Assembly (NCBI GenBank): GCA_021083345.1
Contig: JAJGRE010000006.1
Location: 124,001 to 188,000 of the forward strand
DNA from: Calditrichales bacterium MX18-03
GTDB lineage: Bacteria; Bacillota; Clostridia; Lutisporales; Lutisporaceae
DNA: 64,000 nt
Reading direction: 5' to 3'
Shown here: piece by piece, positions 9,187-16,713 of the stretch
Position numbering within the stretch: the stretch's first letter is position 1
Layout: every line of letters starts with the position of its first letter
Notes under the pieces: model-generated
The model's input: only the letters and a program-made list of their open reading frames with translations
Databases searched by the model: none
What the model was told of the DNA's origin: nothing
Program-made: the position numbers and the translations under genes

Positions 9187-9531
9187 CTTATATTACTTCA
9201 TAATGCTTTAACGCATCTTTGATGGTCTCTCCCTTTTCAGGTGTTGGGTGCTTTCGGGAGCTTTTCGATTCTTACACTGCATTAGGAGCATCATACATAG
9301 ACAACCCTAAAGACCTTTTTACTTCCGTAATGTAAGCGGTGTGTACTTAATCCCTTATCTTTTTTTTGTTACTCTTTCGCTTGGTTTATATTCTCTCACT
9401 ATCTCAGCGATTTTCTACAAGCGGATTTTTCTGTCACCCTCGCCAAACTCCACCGTTACGTTGATATGTGTATCTGCATTTTTGTAGGAAAGGAGTACTA
9501 TAGCCTCACAATGCACCGCATGTGGAAATAC
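9187..9531 (-). pseudogene. rlmD: 3' remnant of a 23S rRNA uracil-5-methyltransferase gene (rlmD/rumA type)
   Basis: One minus-strand frame can be read for about 115 codons but is broken by three in-frame stops before its natural end. The pieces read FPHAVHCEAIVLLSYKNA, THINVTVEFGEGDRKIRL (stop), KIAEIVREYKPSERVT, AYITEVKRSLGLSMYDAPNA (stop) and KGETIKDALKHYEVI (end). The first piece is the TrmA/RlmD C-terminal signature (FPxTxHxExxVLLS); the rest fits the extra C-terminal tail that clostridial RlmD-like proteins carry. The catalytic domain is missing. The 3' end of rumA/rlmD is a known insertion site of integrative elements, so the fragment may mark an old integration event that brought the neighbouring AAA/subtilase pair; that link is inference. 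Confidence 0.65.
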
Positions 9532-9545
9532 TCATCTCATAACTA

Positions 9546-9629
9546 AACAGCCCAGAAGCATTGATACATCTCGCTTCCGGGCCGTTTCCGCCTTTACTTG
9601 TGATTCGGTTCACCTTATCGCAAGTGATA
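9546..9629 (+). repeat. Dispersed hairpin repeat, copy R2
   Basis: Second full copy of the repeat seen at 5376-5463, in the same orientation. It has the AAGCATTGATACATCT block, the CCGGGCCGTTT arm and a CTTGTGATTCGGTTCACC block. In the minus direction the hairpin (GGCCCGGAAGC with GCTTCTGGGC, then TTTAG) can terminate the RadC-helicase-MazG operon. Together R1 and R2 bracket the AAA/subtilase cassette and the rlmD fragment. Confidence 0.7.
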
Positions 9630-9638
9630 TTGTAGTAC

Positions 9639-9968
9639 TCATCTACTAACAACTTCCTTCAACAACAGCCTTTTCCTGAACGCCCCCCGCTCATCTACCT
9701 TGTCGAGCCTAATCTTCTCAAACTGCTCCAGCTGGACCCCTTTGATGTCCAGCAATGCATATATTACTTCAACCAGATCCGCCAACTCCTCAACACTTCC
9801 GCTTTCCTGATACTCCTTAAGCTCCTCTATAAGCTTCAAATTCAGATACTCCATGAAACGCTCATCATCAAGAACTTCTACGATAGCCTTGCTGCCCTTG
9901 GCTTCTACAACCTCGGGTATTTTATCCCGGATGAGCTTATCATATTTAATTGAACTTTTCTCTGTCAT
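9639..9968 (-). CDS. MazG-like nucleotide pyrophosphohydrolase
   Basis: A 109-residue all-helical protein. KYDKLIRDKIPEVVEAKG at the N-terminus and LIEELKEYQES followed by EELADLVEVIYALL give the ExxE(12-28)ExxD metal site of the MazG/PRA-PH superfamily. Members hydrolyse NTPs to NMP and pyrophosphate, often as house-cleaning enzymes for damaged nucleotides. GGGAGGG precedes the ATG at good distance. It is the last gene of the RadC-helicase operon, 12 bases after the helicase stop, fitting a role in DNA maintenance or defence. Confidence 0.8.
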   Translation of the reverse strand: MTEKSSIKYDKLIRDKIPEVVEAKGSKAIVEVLDDERFMEYLNLKLIEELKEYQESGSVEELADLVEVIYALLDIKGVQLEQFEKIRLDKVDERGAFRKRLLLKEVVSR

Positions 9969-9980
9969 GCATATCCCTCC

Positions 9981-12900
9981 CTACACTAGCCAGTCATTTG
10001 AGTCCAAAATCCCAATTAACGCTTTTTTCATTGAAACGAATTCTTTTTCACCAATAACCGGCTGCTCAATTTCAACGGTTACTTCCTCATTTAATCCAAA
10101 TAGATAATTTCGTCCTTTACGTCCCTTTTCAAGTAGTGTTTTCGAAACAGGTTGTGCCAGCTTGTATACCCTAAATATCACAAGATATCCGGTTTCACAT
10201 CTGTCAAAATACTTCAGTGGCGCTTCCGGATTCCATATTGAGAAAAAGCCCTCTTCATGCAATTGGTTGAATAGTTCCGGGCTGATTCTCACTTCTATCT
10301 GGTCCTCAATTCTTGCAACATATTCATTCTTATACTCTTCACTTTTGCGATTTGTCAATGTTGACTCGTATACCTTGCCAGTATTAGAAAGCTCATAAGC
10401 AGAAGTAGATTTTTTAGCATCCAAGAGAAATAAACCGTTTTCGTTAGATATTGGTGTTTTCTTGCAGGTGATAAACTGGTAGCTGTACTTGGCTTCCACC
10501 CCGCCCCTGGTCATTGCCATTACATTTACATATTCATCTCTCAACGCAAAACGCACTGTGCTCTCATTCTCTGCATGATTGATCTCTTCTCTATCAACCA
10601 ATCGTTGTTCAAGCCTTTCTTTATAAAATCTTTTGGTTCTATACTCAATAATATCCCGAAAGTGCTCGATAAAGGCCGGATTGCTCAAAAACTCATTTAA
10701 TGATGGAGAAAGATAAAATTTGTTTCCCTTTTCATAGAAAAACTCGGAAGATGTCTTTAATAAGAAGTGCATAGGATTCCTTTTTGCCAATCGCACAAAT
10801 TCTCTTTTACCCCAATCTCTAAATTTGCTGGTGCTATTATTCTTCAAAAGGTCAATTGCATTAGAACCGTATGAGTAAAATGCCTTAAAGCTTGCATATA
10901 TGTCATCCTCATTGATTGAATTTTTCATCTCGCCGTTATTATTGAACGCAGCCAATAACGGCATTTTATATAGCTTACTCATACTGGTAGTTTCTATCTC
11001 TTTGAGGAAGTCATGTGCCTTTGTTCCGACCAGCGCCCTTTCATCATCAGTAAGCTCTTCGATTTTATTAAGGAATGATAAATAGTCCTTGAAGATGTTT
11101 AGCTCGTTCCTAGTCCGAAGCGCATAACGGATGCCTTCGTCCACGTGGGTATACATGGAAAGTCTCAATGGCTTGTCTCCCTGTTCTTCTTTGATTCTGA
11201 AATACTCTTCCTTAATTTTTTCGAACAGTTCCTTCTGATCCGCTGCCATCCGTTTGAAAAGATCAATCAGCATTAAGTCATAGTCTACTAGACAATCTTC
11301 GGGATAATCCTCTTCGTCCGGCAAATAGGCTTTTCCTTTTTGTTTAGCAATGTACTTTGCTTCACCTGTGAGAAGAAATGGTACAAGATTCGCTTTTTTA
11401 TAATTTCCGATAAAATCCAAAACATTGACATACTTTTTATTGCCTTTTTTTCTTAACCCTCTCCCCAACTGCTGCAAAAATACAGTTGGAGACTCTGTAG
11501 GTCTGAGGAATAAAACCAGGTCTACTTCCGGAACATCAAGACCTTCATTGAATAAATCAACGGAGAAAATGACATTGATCTCTTCTCTTCTAAGTCTTTC
11601 TATTGCAGATTTCCGTTCGGATATACAGGATACGTGCTGGTTGTTTTGGGGGTCATCCCCCTTTGCAGGAACAGTACCACTTATAACGGCACATGCTTTA
11701 ACTCCATTTTCTGCGAAGTATTTCGCCATATAGACCGCATGGCTTCTACTGGAGCAGAACCCCAAGGCTCTTCTGCTATCGTACTTAAGATAATGCCTCA
11801 ATACAAGGTTTGCACGCTTTTCCACACTAAGCGCCCATTCCAACTGTTTTTCATCGTACTTGCCCTTGTCAAAGCTGATCTTACTGTAATCTGTTATGTC
11901 ATCAAAAACCCCATAATATCTGAAAGGTACGAGCCAGCCTTTGTTGATAGCCTCCTTGAGCCTGACCTCGTAGACGGTATTGTAGTCGCACAAAGCAAAC
12001 ACATCCTGATTATCAAGCCTTTCAGGTGTTGCCGTAAGCCCGAGTAAATACTTCGGCCTGAAGTATTCTATTAGACCTTTGTAGCTCTCAGCAACGGCGT
12101 GGTGAAACTCATCGATTACAATGTAATCAAACTCATACCGGGAAAAGTTCTCAGCATTCAGGTTTTCTTTTCGGCCTATTGTCTGTATCGTAGCAAACAG
12201 AATATCTCCATCCTTATCCTTTTGGTCCCCGCTAAAAAAGCCTATTTTCTTATCAGGGCTAACACTTTGGAAGGTTTGTGCTGCTTGAAACAGAATTTCC
12301 TCCCTGTGGGCAACAAAGAGAACCTTCTCGAATTTTCTTGAGTCAAAAGCTGCCAGAAAGGTCTTCCCTACACCGGTAGCAGCCACGATTATCCCTTTGT
12401 CCCACCCTTCACGCCTTGATATATTTAACTCATATAAAGCTTCTATTTGGGCACCTATAGGACAAGGATATTCGATTACTTTGCATTCTTCCTGTTCTAC
12501 TGCATCATTCGTATACACGGGATCAGGCTCAGCCGCTTTTGCATATTTATTTCTTCCACCTTCTTCGATGCCATCCTCCAGCCTTTCCAGATCCTGAAAC
12601 AACTTCGGCCTCTTCCAGCTTTTTGAATACCTTCGCATCTCATTGTCGTCTACAATAATGGTTTGATTCAGAAAAAGGTTCTCAAATGTTTGCTTAAAGT
12701 GCTGATAGTCCTCAGGGGCTGCATCAGAGCTGATCCTATAGTTCCACTCGATTCCATCCGTCAGAGCGGAACGGGATACATTGGAGGACCCAACGAATAT
12801 TTCCCCGCCATCCGCATATTCGAACATGTATGCCTTCGGGTGAAAGGATTTATTGGGGACATTGTAAAAACGCAAATCAACCCTGTCTTCCAGTGCGCTT

Positions 12901-13154
12901 TTAAGGAGATAGAGCGCTTGCGGCTGTGTTATATTGAGGTAATTCCCGCACAGTATTCTTAAAGATACACCCCGGTCCACGGCTTCTTTAAAATCGTTCT
13001 CTAAAAGCCTGACTCCCGATTCCATAAGGAAAGCGACAATAATGTCTATTCTTTTTGCTTTCGTAATGGACTCTTTCAACCGAGTGTACAGCTGATCCTG
13101 ATCCCCCGTTATGCAATTGGGATTAATACTATTTAATATAGAATACTGCACCAT
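9981..13154 (-). CDS. Phospholipase D-like/DEAD-box helicase with DUF3427 C-terminal region
   Basis: A 1057-residue multidomain protein. Residues 1-170 form a PLD-like nuclease domain with one HxK motif (His105, Lys107; SFHPKAYMFE) followed by GSSNVSRSAL. Residues ~225-620 are a superfamily 2 helicase: Walker A ATGVGKT (259-265), DEFHH (348-352), TATPER (374-379), and motif VI QQLGRGLRKKG. The remaining ~430 residues match the DUF3427-type tail of this architecture. Such proteins act on DNA and are common in accessory and defence-rich regions. AGGAGA precedes the ATG. It sits four bases after radC and 12 bases before the MazG-like gene, so the three are one transcription unit. Confidence 0.88.
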   Translation of the reverse strand: MVQYSILNSINPNCITGDQDQLYTRLKESITKAKRIDIIVAFLMESGVRLLENDFKEAVDRGVSLRILCGNYLNITQPQALYLLKSALEDRVDLRFYNVPNKSFHPKAYMFEYADGGEIFVGSSNVSRSALTDGIEWNYRISSDAAPEDYQHFKQTFENLFLNQTIIVDDNEMRRYSKSWKRPKLFQDLERLEDGIEEGGRNKYAKAAEPDPVYTNDAVEQEECKVIEYPCPIGAQIEALYELNISRREGWDKGIIVAATGVGKTFLAAFDSRKFEKVLFVAHREEILFQAAQTFQSVSPDKKIGFFSGDQKDKDGDILFATIQTIGRKENLNAENFSRYEFDYIVIDEFHHAVAESYKGLIEYFRPKYLLGLTATPERLDNQDVFALCDYNTVYEVRLKEAINKGWLVPFRYYGVFDDITDYSKISFDKGKYDEKQLEWALSVEKRANLVLRHYLKYDSRRALGFCSSRSHAVYMAKYFAENGVKACAVISGTVPAKGDDPQNNQHVSCISERKSAIERLRREEINVIFSVDLFNEGLDVPEVDLVLFLRPTESPTVFLQQLGRGLRKKGNKKYVNVLDFIGNYKKANLVPFLLTGEAKYIAKQKGKAYLPDEEDYPEDCLVDYDLMLIDLFKRMAADQKELFEKIKEEYFRIKEEQGDKPLRLSMYTHVDEGIRYALRTRNELNIFKDYLSFLNKIEELTDDERALVGTKAHDFLKEIETTSMSKLYKMPLLAAFNNNGEMKNSINEDDIYASFKAFYSYGSNAIDLLKNNSTSKFRDWGKREFVRLAKRNPMHFLLKTSSEFFYEKGNKFYLSPSLNEFLSNPAFIEHFRDIIEYRTKRFYKERLEQRLVDREEINHAENESTVRFALRDEYVNVMAMTRGGVEAKYSYQFITCKKTPISNENGLFLLDAKKSTSAYELSNTGKVYESTLTNRKSEEYKNEYVARIEDQIEVRISPELFNQLHEEGFFSIWNPEAPLKYFDRCETGYLVIFRVYKLAQPVSKTLLEKGRKGRNYLFGLNEEVTVEIEQPVIGEKEFVSMKKALIGILDSNDWLV

Positions 13155-13158
13155 CTAT

Positions 13159-13842
13159 CTATCTCCTAATCAGTCCTTTTTCCGTAAAGCTAAGATATTT
13201 GTCTCCAGCCACAATAATATGGTCAACAACGCATATTGAAATTGCTTCCAGGGCAGCTATTATCTTTCTGGTGATATCTATATCGGCGTTTGACGGCTGC
13301 AGGTTGCCGCTTGGGTGATTATGCGCCAGTATGACGGTATTAGCTTGATGCCTTAATGCTGTCTCCACGATCAGTCTCGGATAAACCGGTGCCTCATTGA
13401 TAGTCCCCTCATGTACCAGATCAGCATAATTCACCCTATTCTGTGCATCCAGGCAGATAACATAGAAGACTTCATATGTCCTCCCTGCAAAGAGAGACAC
13501 TGAATATTCGCCAGCCTTTGAAGAGCTGTTCAGAACCGGCTTGTCCCCCCATTTTCCCTTAAAATACCGCCTTGACAGAGACGGGATCAGGGAGATGAGG
13601 ATTGCCGTGTTTTCGCTTACACCGCACCGTCTGCTGATATCCTTCGGGTCTGCTTCGAACAGGCCCACCAAGGTTCCGAACTCACGGATCATTTTATGCG
13701 CCAGCTCATTGGTATCCTTCATGGGAATGCAAAAGAACAGGAGCATTTCCAACACCTGGTGATCCTCAAATGCATCCAGCCCTTCCGATAAATATCGTGC
13801 TTTTACCCTTTGACGGTGTCCTTCGTGCAATTTTTTATCCAT
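13159..13842 (-). CDS. radC: RadC/MPN-domain (JAMM) protein
   Basis: A 227-residue RadC family protein. The N-terminal helix-hairpin-helix-like region (ISRRCGVSENTAILI) precedes the MPN domain with the JAMM metal motif HNHPSGN...SNADIDIT (His, His, Ser, Asp). RadC was named as a DNA repair gene but its biochemical role is not settled; many homologues ride on mobile elements. I choose the ATG giving MDKKLHEGHRQ, which has GAGGG five bases upstream; an in-frame start 15 codons earlier has no such site. First gene of the operon with the PLD/DEAD helicase and the MazG-like enzyme. Confidence 0.88.
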   Translation of the reverse strand: MDKKLHEGHRQRVKARYLSEGLDAFEDHQVLEMLLFFCIPMKDTNELAHKMIREFGTLVGLFEADPKDISRRCGVSENTAILISLIPSLSRRYFKGKWGDKPVLNSSSKAGEYSVSLFAGRTYEVFYVICLDAQNRVNYADLVHEGTINEAPVYPRLIVETALRHQANTVILAHNHPSGNLQPSNADIDITRKIIAALEAISICVVDHIIVAGDKYLSFTEKGLIRR

Positions 13843-14047
13843 AAATCCCTCGTTAATAAGCATTTTATATACAATATCTATAACCATTATATGGTATTCT
13901 ACATAATCCGCCCGATTTCCTTCCTACTGCCGCATTGTTGCCTTGCAATCATTACAGGATTATCACATTACTCTCCAAAAAGGCTATTGGCTAATTTTCA
14001 AACAATAATATATAATATTTGATAAGTAGAATGTTTGGAGGATATAA

Positions 14048-14902
14048 ATGGAAGCTCAAGATAAAAAAAGGCTATTGGAAACAATCAAAGCACGGTATTC
14101 GGTGCGGACCTATGAAAACAAGCCCATTGAAAAAGCGGTGCTGGAGAAGCTCAGCAGCTTCCTGGACGCCAATACCCAAGGTCCCTTCGGAAATAAGGTC
14201 CGGTTCAGGATCGTCGACGCATCCCAGGCTGCTGTAAGCGAGCTGAAAAAATACGGCTCCTACGGATTGATAAAAGGGGCGCAGGTCTTTATGGCCGGTA
14301 CGGTTGTAAAGGGCGAAAAGGACATGGAGGATTACGGCTACTGCATGGAAAAGAACGTCCTCATGGCCACATCGCTTGGGCTCGGCACCGTATGGCTGGG
14401 CGGTATGCTGAACCGCAGCACCTTTGCAGCAAAGATGGACGCTTCGGAAAACGAAGTTATTCCCGCTATCACACCGATAGGTTATCCTGCTGACAAAAGA
14501 TCCATGCTGGACAGGTTTGTCCGTACGGCATCCGGCGGCAAGAATAGAAAAGCTTTCGGAGAGCTCTTTTTCGACGGAAATACCTTCGCTTCCCTTGATA
14601 AGGCGGTCTGCGGGAAATATGCCGAGGTCTTGGAGGCTGTAAGATGGGCGCCTTCCGCATCCAACAAACAGCCCTGGCGGATCGTCAAAGAAAAGAACAC
14701 CAACAACTATCATTTTTATATGAGCGAGCACTCCACCAACAGCATGATGAAGGATATAAGGATTCAGAATAACGACATGGGGATTGCCATGAGCCATTTT
14801 GAGCTGGCTGCCCGGGAGCTGGGGCTGGAAGGCTCCTGGCAGGTGGAAAAGCCCGGTATGGAAGCCGGAAAGCTTATCTATATCGTCAGTTGGAAGGGGT
14901 AG
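14048..14902 (+). CDS. Nitroreductase family protein
   Basis: A 284-residue protein starting with the FMN-binding signature ARYSVRTYENKPIEK, in which the SVRxY Arg contacts FMN phosphate. A second family motif WAPSASNKQPWRIV occurs near residue 200. The GLGTVWLGG segment and the length fit the larger 'TM nitroreductase' subfamily, which reduces quinone- or nitro-type substrates with NAD(P)H; no substrate can be assigned. GGAGG is six bases before the ATG. It is followed by a terminator and is probably monocistronic. Confidence 0.82.
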   Translation: MEAQDKKRLLETIKARYSVRTYENKPIEKAVLEKLSSFLDANTQGPFGNKVRFRIVDASQAAVSELKKYGSYGLIKGAQVFMAGTVVKGEKDMEDYGYCMEKNVLMATSLGLGTVWLGGMLNRSTFAAKMDASENEVIPAITPIGYPADKRSMLDRFVRTASGGKNRKAFGELFFDGNTFASLDKAVCGKYAEVLEAVRWAPSASNKQPWRIVKEKNTNNYHFYMSEHSTNSMMKDIRIQNNDMGIAMSHFELAARELGLEGSWQVEKPGMEAGKLIYIVSWKG

Positions 14903-14952
14903 CCACGAAGAAAATACCCATTATTCCCTTTTTCCATTTCGTGCATAAGACA

Positions 14953-14995
14953 AGCGGATCTGAAAACAAGTTTTTGGGTCCGCCTTCTTTTTTTG
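14953..14995 (+). terminator. Terminator after the nitroreductase gene
   Basis: GCGGATC pairs with GGTCCGC (one G-T pair) around an A-rich loop and is followed by CTTCTTTTTTT. Confidence 0.7.
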
Positions 14996-15003
14996 CAAAT
15001 CTT

Positions 15004-15031
15004 TGTAATGGAAAAGAAGGTTTTGCGTATT
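15004..15031 (+). promoter_or_regulatory. Putative ECF-sigma autoregulatory promoter
   Basis: TGTAAT, exactly 16 bases, then CGTATT, placed 48 bases before the sigma gene start. Group IV sigma factors typically recognise a TG(T/A)AAC-like -35 and a CGT-like -10 with a 16-base gap and often drive their own operon. The match is by eye only. Confidence 0.45.
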
Positions 15032-15078
15032 AACAGATGAAATACTTAGCTAAGTAAGAAAGATTGGAAGGGGGGATT

Positions 15079-15672
15079 ATGAACATGCAGGAGCATGCTT
15101 TGCTTAATCCTTCAGTGGGAAAAGACATGCAAGAAAAAGCGGCCGCAGAAAGAGAATTCTCATCTATTTTCGAAACCTACTACAAAAGAGTCTTTAACTA
15201 TATATACTACCGTGTATGCTGCCGTTATGCGGCAGAGGACCTGACCAGCCAGGTTTTTGAAAAAGCCATGCTGAAGATTGATTCATATAAGAAAGCCCTG
15301 TCGCCTTTTGCGGTGTGGCTGCTTGCGATAGCCCGAAATGTTGTAAACGATCATTTCCGGAACCAGAAAAAGCACAGGCTGTTTTCTCTTGATACCATTC
15401 AAGAGCTGGTCTCCAATAAAAAGGACCCGGAGGGTATCGTCATCCAAGGGGAAACCAATGATACGCTCTTAAAGGCTTTGCACACTTTGGATGCAAAGGA
15501 GCGGCACCTTGTGGCGCTTAAATTCGGCGGAAACCTGAAAAATACGGAAATCGCGGTGCTTTTGGATATGAGCGAAAGTAATGTAGGCGTGTCCCTTTAC
15601 CGTACAATGAAAAAGTTAAGAAATGAAATGGAAGAGAGGGATAGTCATGAGCAAAGAAAATATGGAAAATAA
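15079..15672 (+). CDS. ECF (group IV) RNA polymerase sigma factor
   Basis: A 197-residue sigma-70 family protein. Region 2 spans about residues 20-100 with YYKRVFNYIYYRVC, AEDLTSQVFEKAM and FAVWLLAIARNVVNDHFR. Region 4 spans 125-185 with LDAKERHLVALKFGG and a helix-turn-helix NTEIAVLLDMSESNVGVSLY. It lacks region 1.1 and most of region 3, as ECF factors do. The ATG at 15079 follows GGAAGGGGGG; an upstream in-frame TTG lies within that site. Its 3' end overlaps the next gene by 26 bases, the standard arrangement for an ECF factor and its membrane anti-sigma. Confidence 0.88.
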   Translation: MNMQEHALLNPSVGKDMQEKAAAEREFSSIFETYYKRVFNYIYYRVCCRYAAEDLTSQVFEKAMLKIDSYKKALSPFAVWLLAIARNVVNDHFRNQKKHRLFSLDTIQELVSNKKDPEGIVIQGETNDTLLKALHTLDAKERHLVALKFGGNLKNTEIAVLLDMSESNVGVSLYRTMKKLRNEMEERDSHEQRKYGK

Positions 15673-16519
15673 ATTCTCTGCCGATTTGGATCGTTATCTA
15701 AGCAGCAATGAAATATGCTATGAGTCGGAGACTGAAGAAACAGCTGAGCTTTTGAAGCTTGGCAAGGCTTTAGCCGGCATGGATTTTAGCAGGAGCAGCG
15801 ATAAAGAAGCCGTACGCCGGAGAGTGCAGAAAAATATGAATAGCGCGAAAGGAAATATCTCTATGAGAAAACCGGATAGAATCAAACGCTTTGCTGTTGC
15901 AGCAGCATCACTTGTTGTGGTATGCGCCATGAGTATTTCATTCATGCAGACAGCATTTGCACAGGAACTATATGTAAAAATATTAAATTCTATTTCTCTG
16001 GGACATATAACTGTTTTGCAGATGGAGCCTTCTAAGACAAACGAATCCCCTGCTCCAGCCGAACCGGAACATAAAACGAATAGTGAAATTACTACGAAGG
16101 CTCAAAAGGAAAAAGAGCAAACAGATAGCTTATTCATCACTAAAAATATCGATGAACTAAACAAGTATACCTGCTTTAACGTCATTCTTCCGGACTATTT
16201 GCCTGAAGGCTATAAGTTTAACAGGGCTGAGTTCTATAAGGATGAAAAAGGGAACATAAGCCCTAAGTATATCGGCTTGTTTTTCACCAACGAGAATGCA
16301 GGTAAGCAGTTTTATATGCAGCAGCGTTTTGCAGATGACGAAACAGCACTTACAGCCGGAACAGAGGGAGCAATTGAACAAATAAAAATCAACGGCTCGG
16401 ATGCTGTGCTATATGATAATGCAAATGTCCACTGGGAAGCCAACAATGTGCTTTACCTGCTGCTGGGAAGGGATTTGGATAAAACCGAACTGATAGCAAT
16501 AGCAGAGTCAATTAAATAA
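15647..16519 (+). CDS. Anti-sigma-like membrane protein with extracellular DUF4367-type domain
   Basis: A 290-residue protein: a cytoplasmic N-terminal ~80 residues, one membrane helix (FAVAAASLVVVCAMSISFM, residues ~83-105), a Pro/Glu/Thr-rich linker, and a C-terminal domain with NVILPDYLPEGYKF and INGSDAVLYDN, typical of DUF4367 proteins. The overlap with the ECF sigma gene and the topology argue that the N-terminus binds and inhibits the sigma factor while the outer domain senses envelope state. The N-terminal stretch is not a clear zinc anti-sigma motif. The start is the ATG after GAGAGGGA; an upstream in-frame ATG lies deeper in the sigma gene without a site. Confidence 0.75.
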   Translation: MSKENMENKFSADLDRYLSSNEICYESETEETAELLKLGKALAGMDFSRSSDKEAVRRRVQKNMNSAKGNISMRKPDRIKRFAVAAASLVVVCAMSISFMQTAFAQELYVKILNSISLGHITVLQMEPSKTNESPAPAEPEHKTNSEITTKAQKEKEQTDSLFITKNIDELNKYTCFNVILPDYLPEGYKFNRAEFYKDEKGNISPKYIGLFFTNENAGKQFYMQQRFADDETALTAGTEGAIEQIKINGSDAVLYDNANVHWEANNVLYLLLGRDLDKTELIAIAESIK

Positions 16520-16521
16520 GC

Positions 16522-16536
16522 AAGTGCCAGGCACTT
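16522..16536. repeat. Perfect palindrome of the GTGCCAGGCAC type
   Basis: AAGTGCCAGGCACTT is an inverted repeat immediately after the anti-sigma stop. Related stretches containing GTGCCAGG occur near 60395 and 62124. Short GTGCC(A/T)GGCAC palindromes are scattered in many clostridial genomes. Confidence 0.5.
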
Positions 16537-16547
16537 TTGAGTCACAA

Positions 16548-16598
16548 ATAGCAAATCACATAAGTCAAAGGACTTTAGTGATTTGCTATCCGTTTTTT
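16548..16598 (+). terminator. Terminator of the sigma/anti-sigma operon
   Basis: ATAGCAAATCAC pairs perfectly with GTGATTTGCTAT, followed by CCGTTTTTT. The loop itself contains a small inverted repeat (AAGTC...GACTT). Confidence 0.8.
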
Positions 16599-16650
16599 CA
16601 AATGACTTTTGCGTTCGCAGTTATCTCCCTATCCTGCTTAGGTCTATAGG

Positions 16651-16680
16651 TTGTACAGACGTAATAGCATGTGGTAAAAT
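16651..16680 (+). promoter_or_regulatory. Putative sigma-A promoter of the TPR protein gene
   Basis: TTGTAC, 18 bases, TAAAAT. Transcription would start near 16687, which argues against using the TTG at 16690 as the start codon. Confidence 0.4.
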
Positions 16681-16713
16681 AAGGAAAGGTTGTGTGAAAG
16701 TGAGTTGTTGTAC

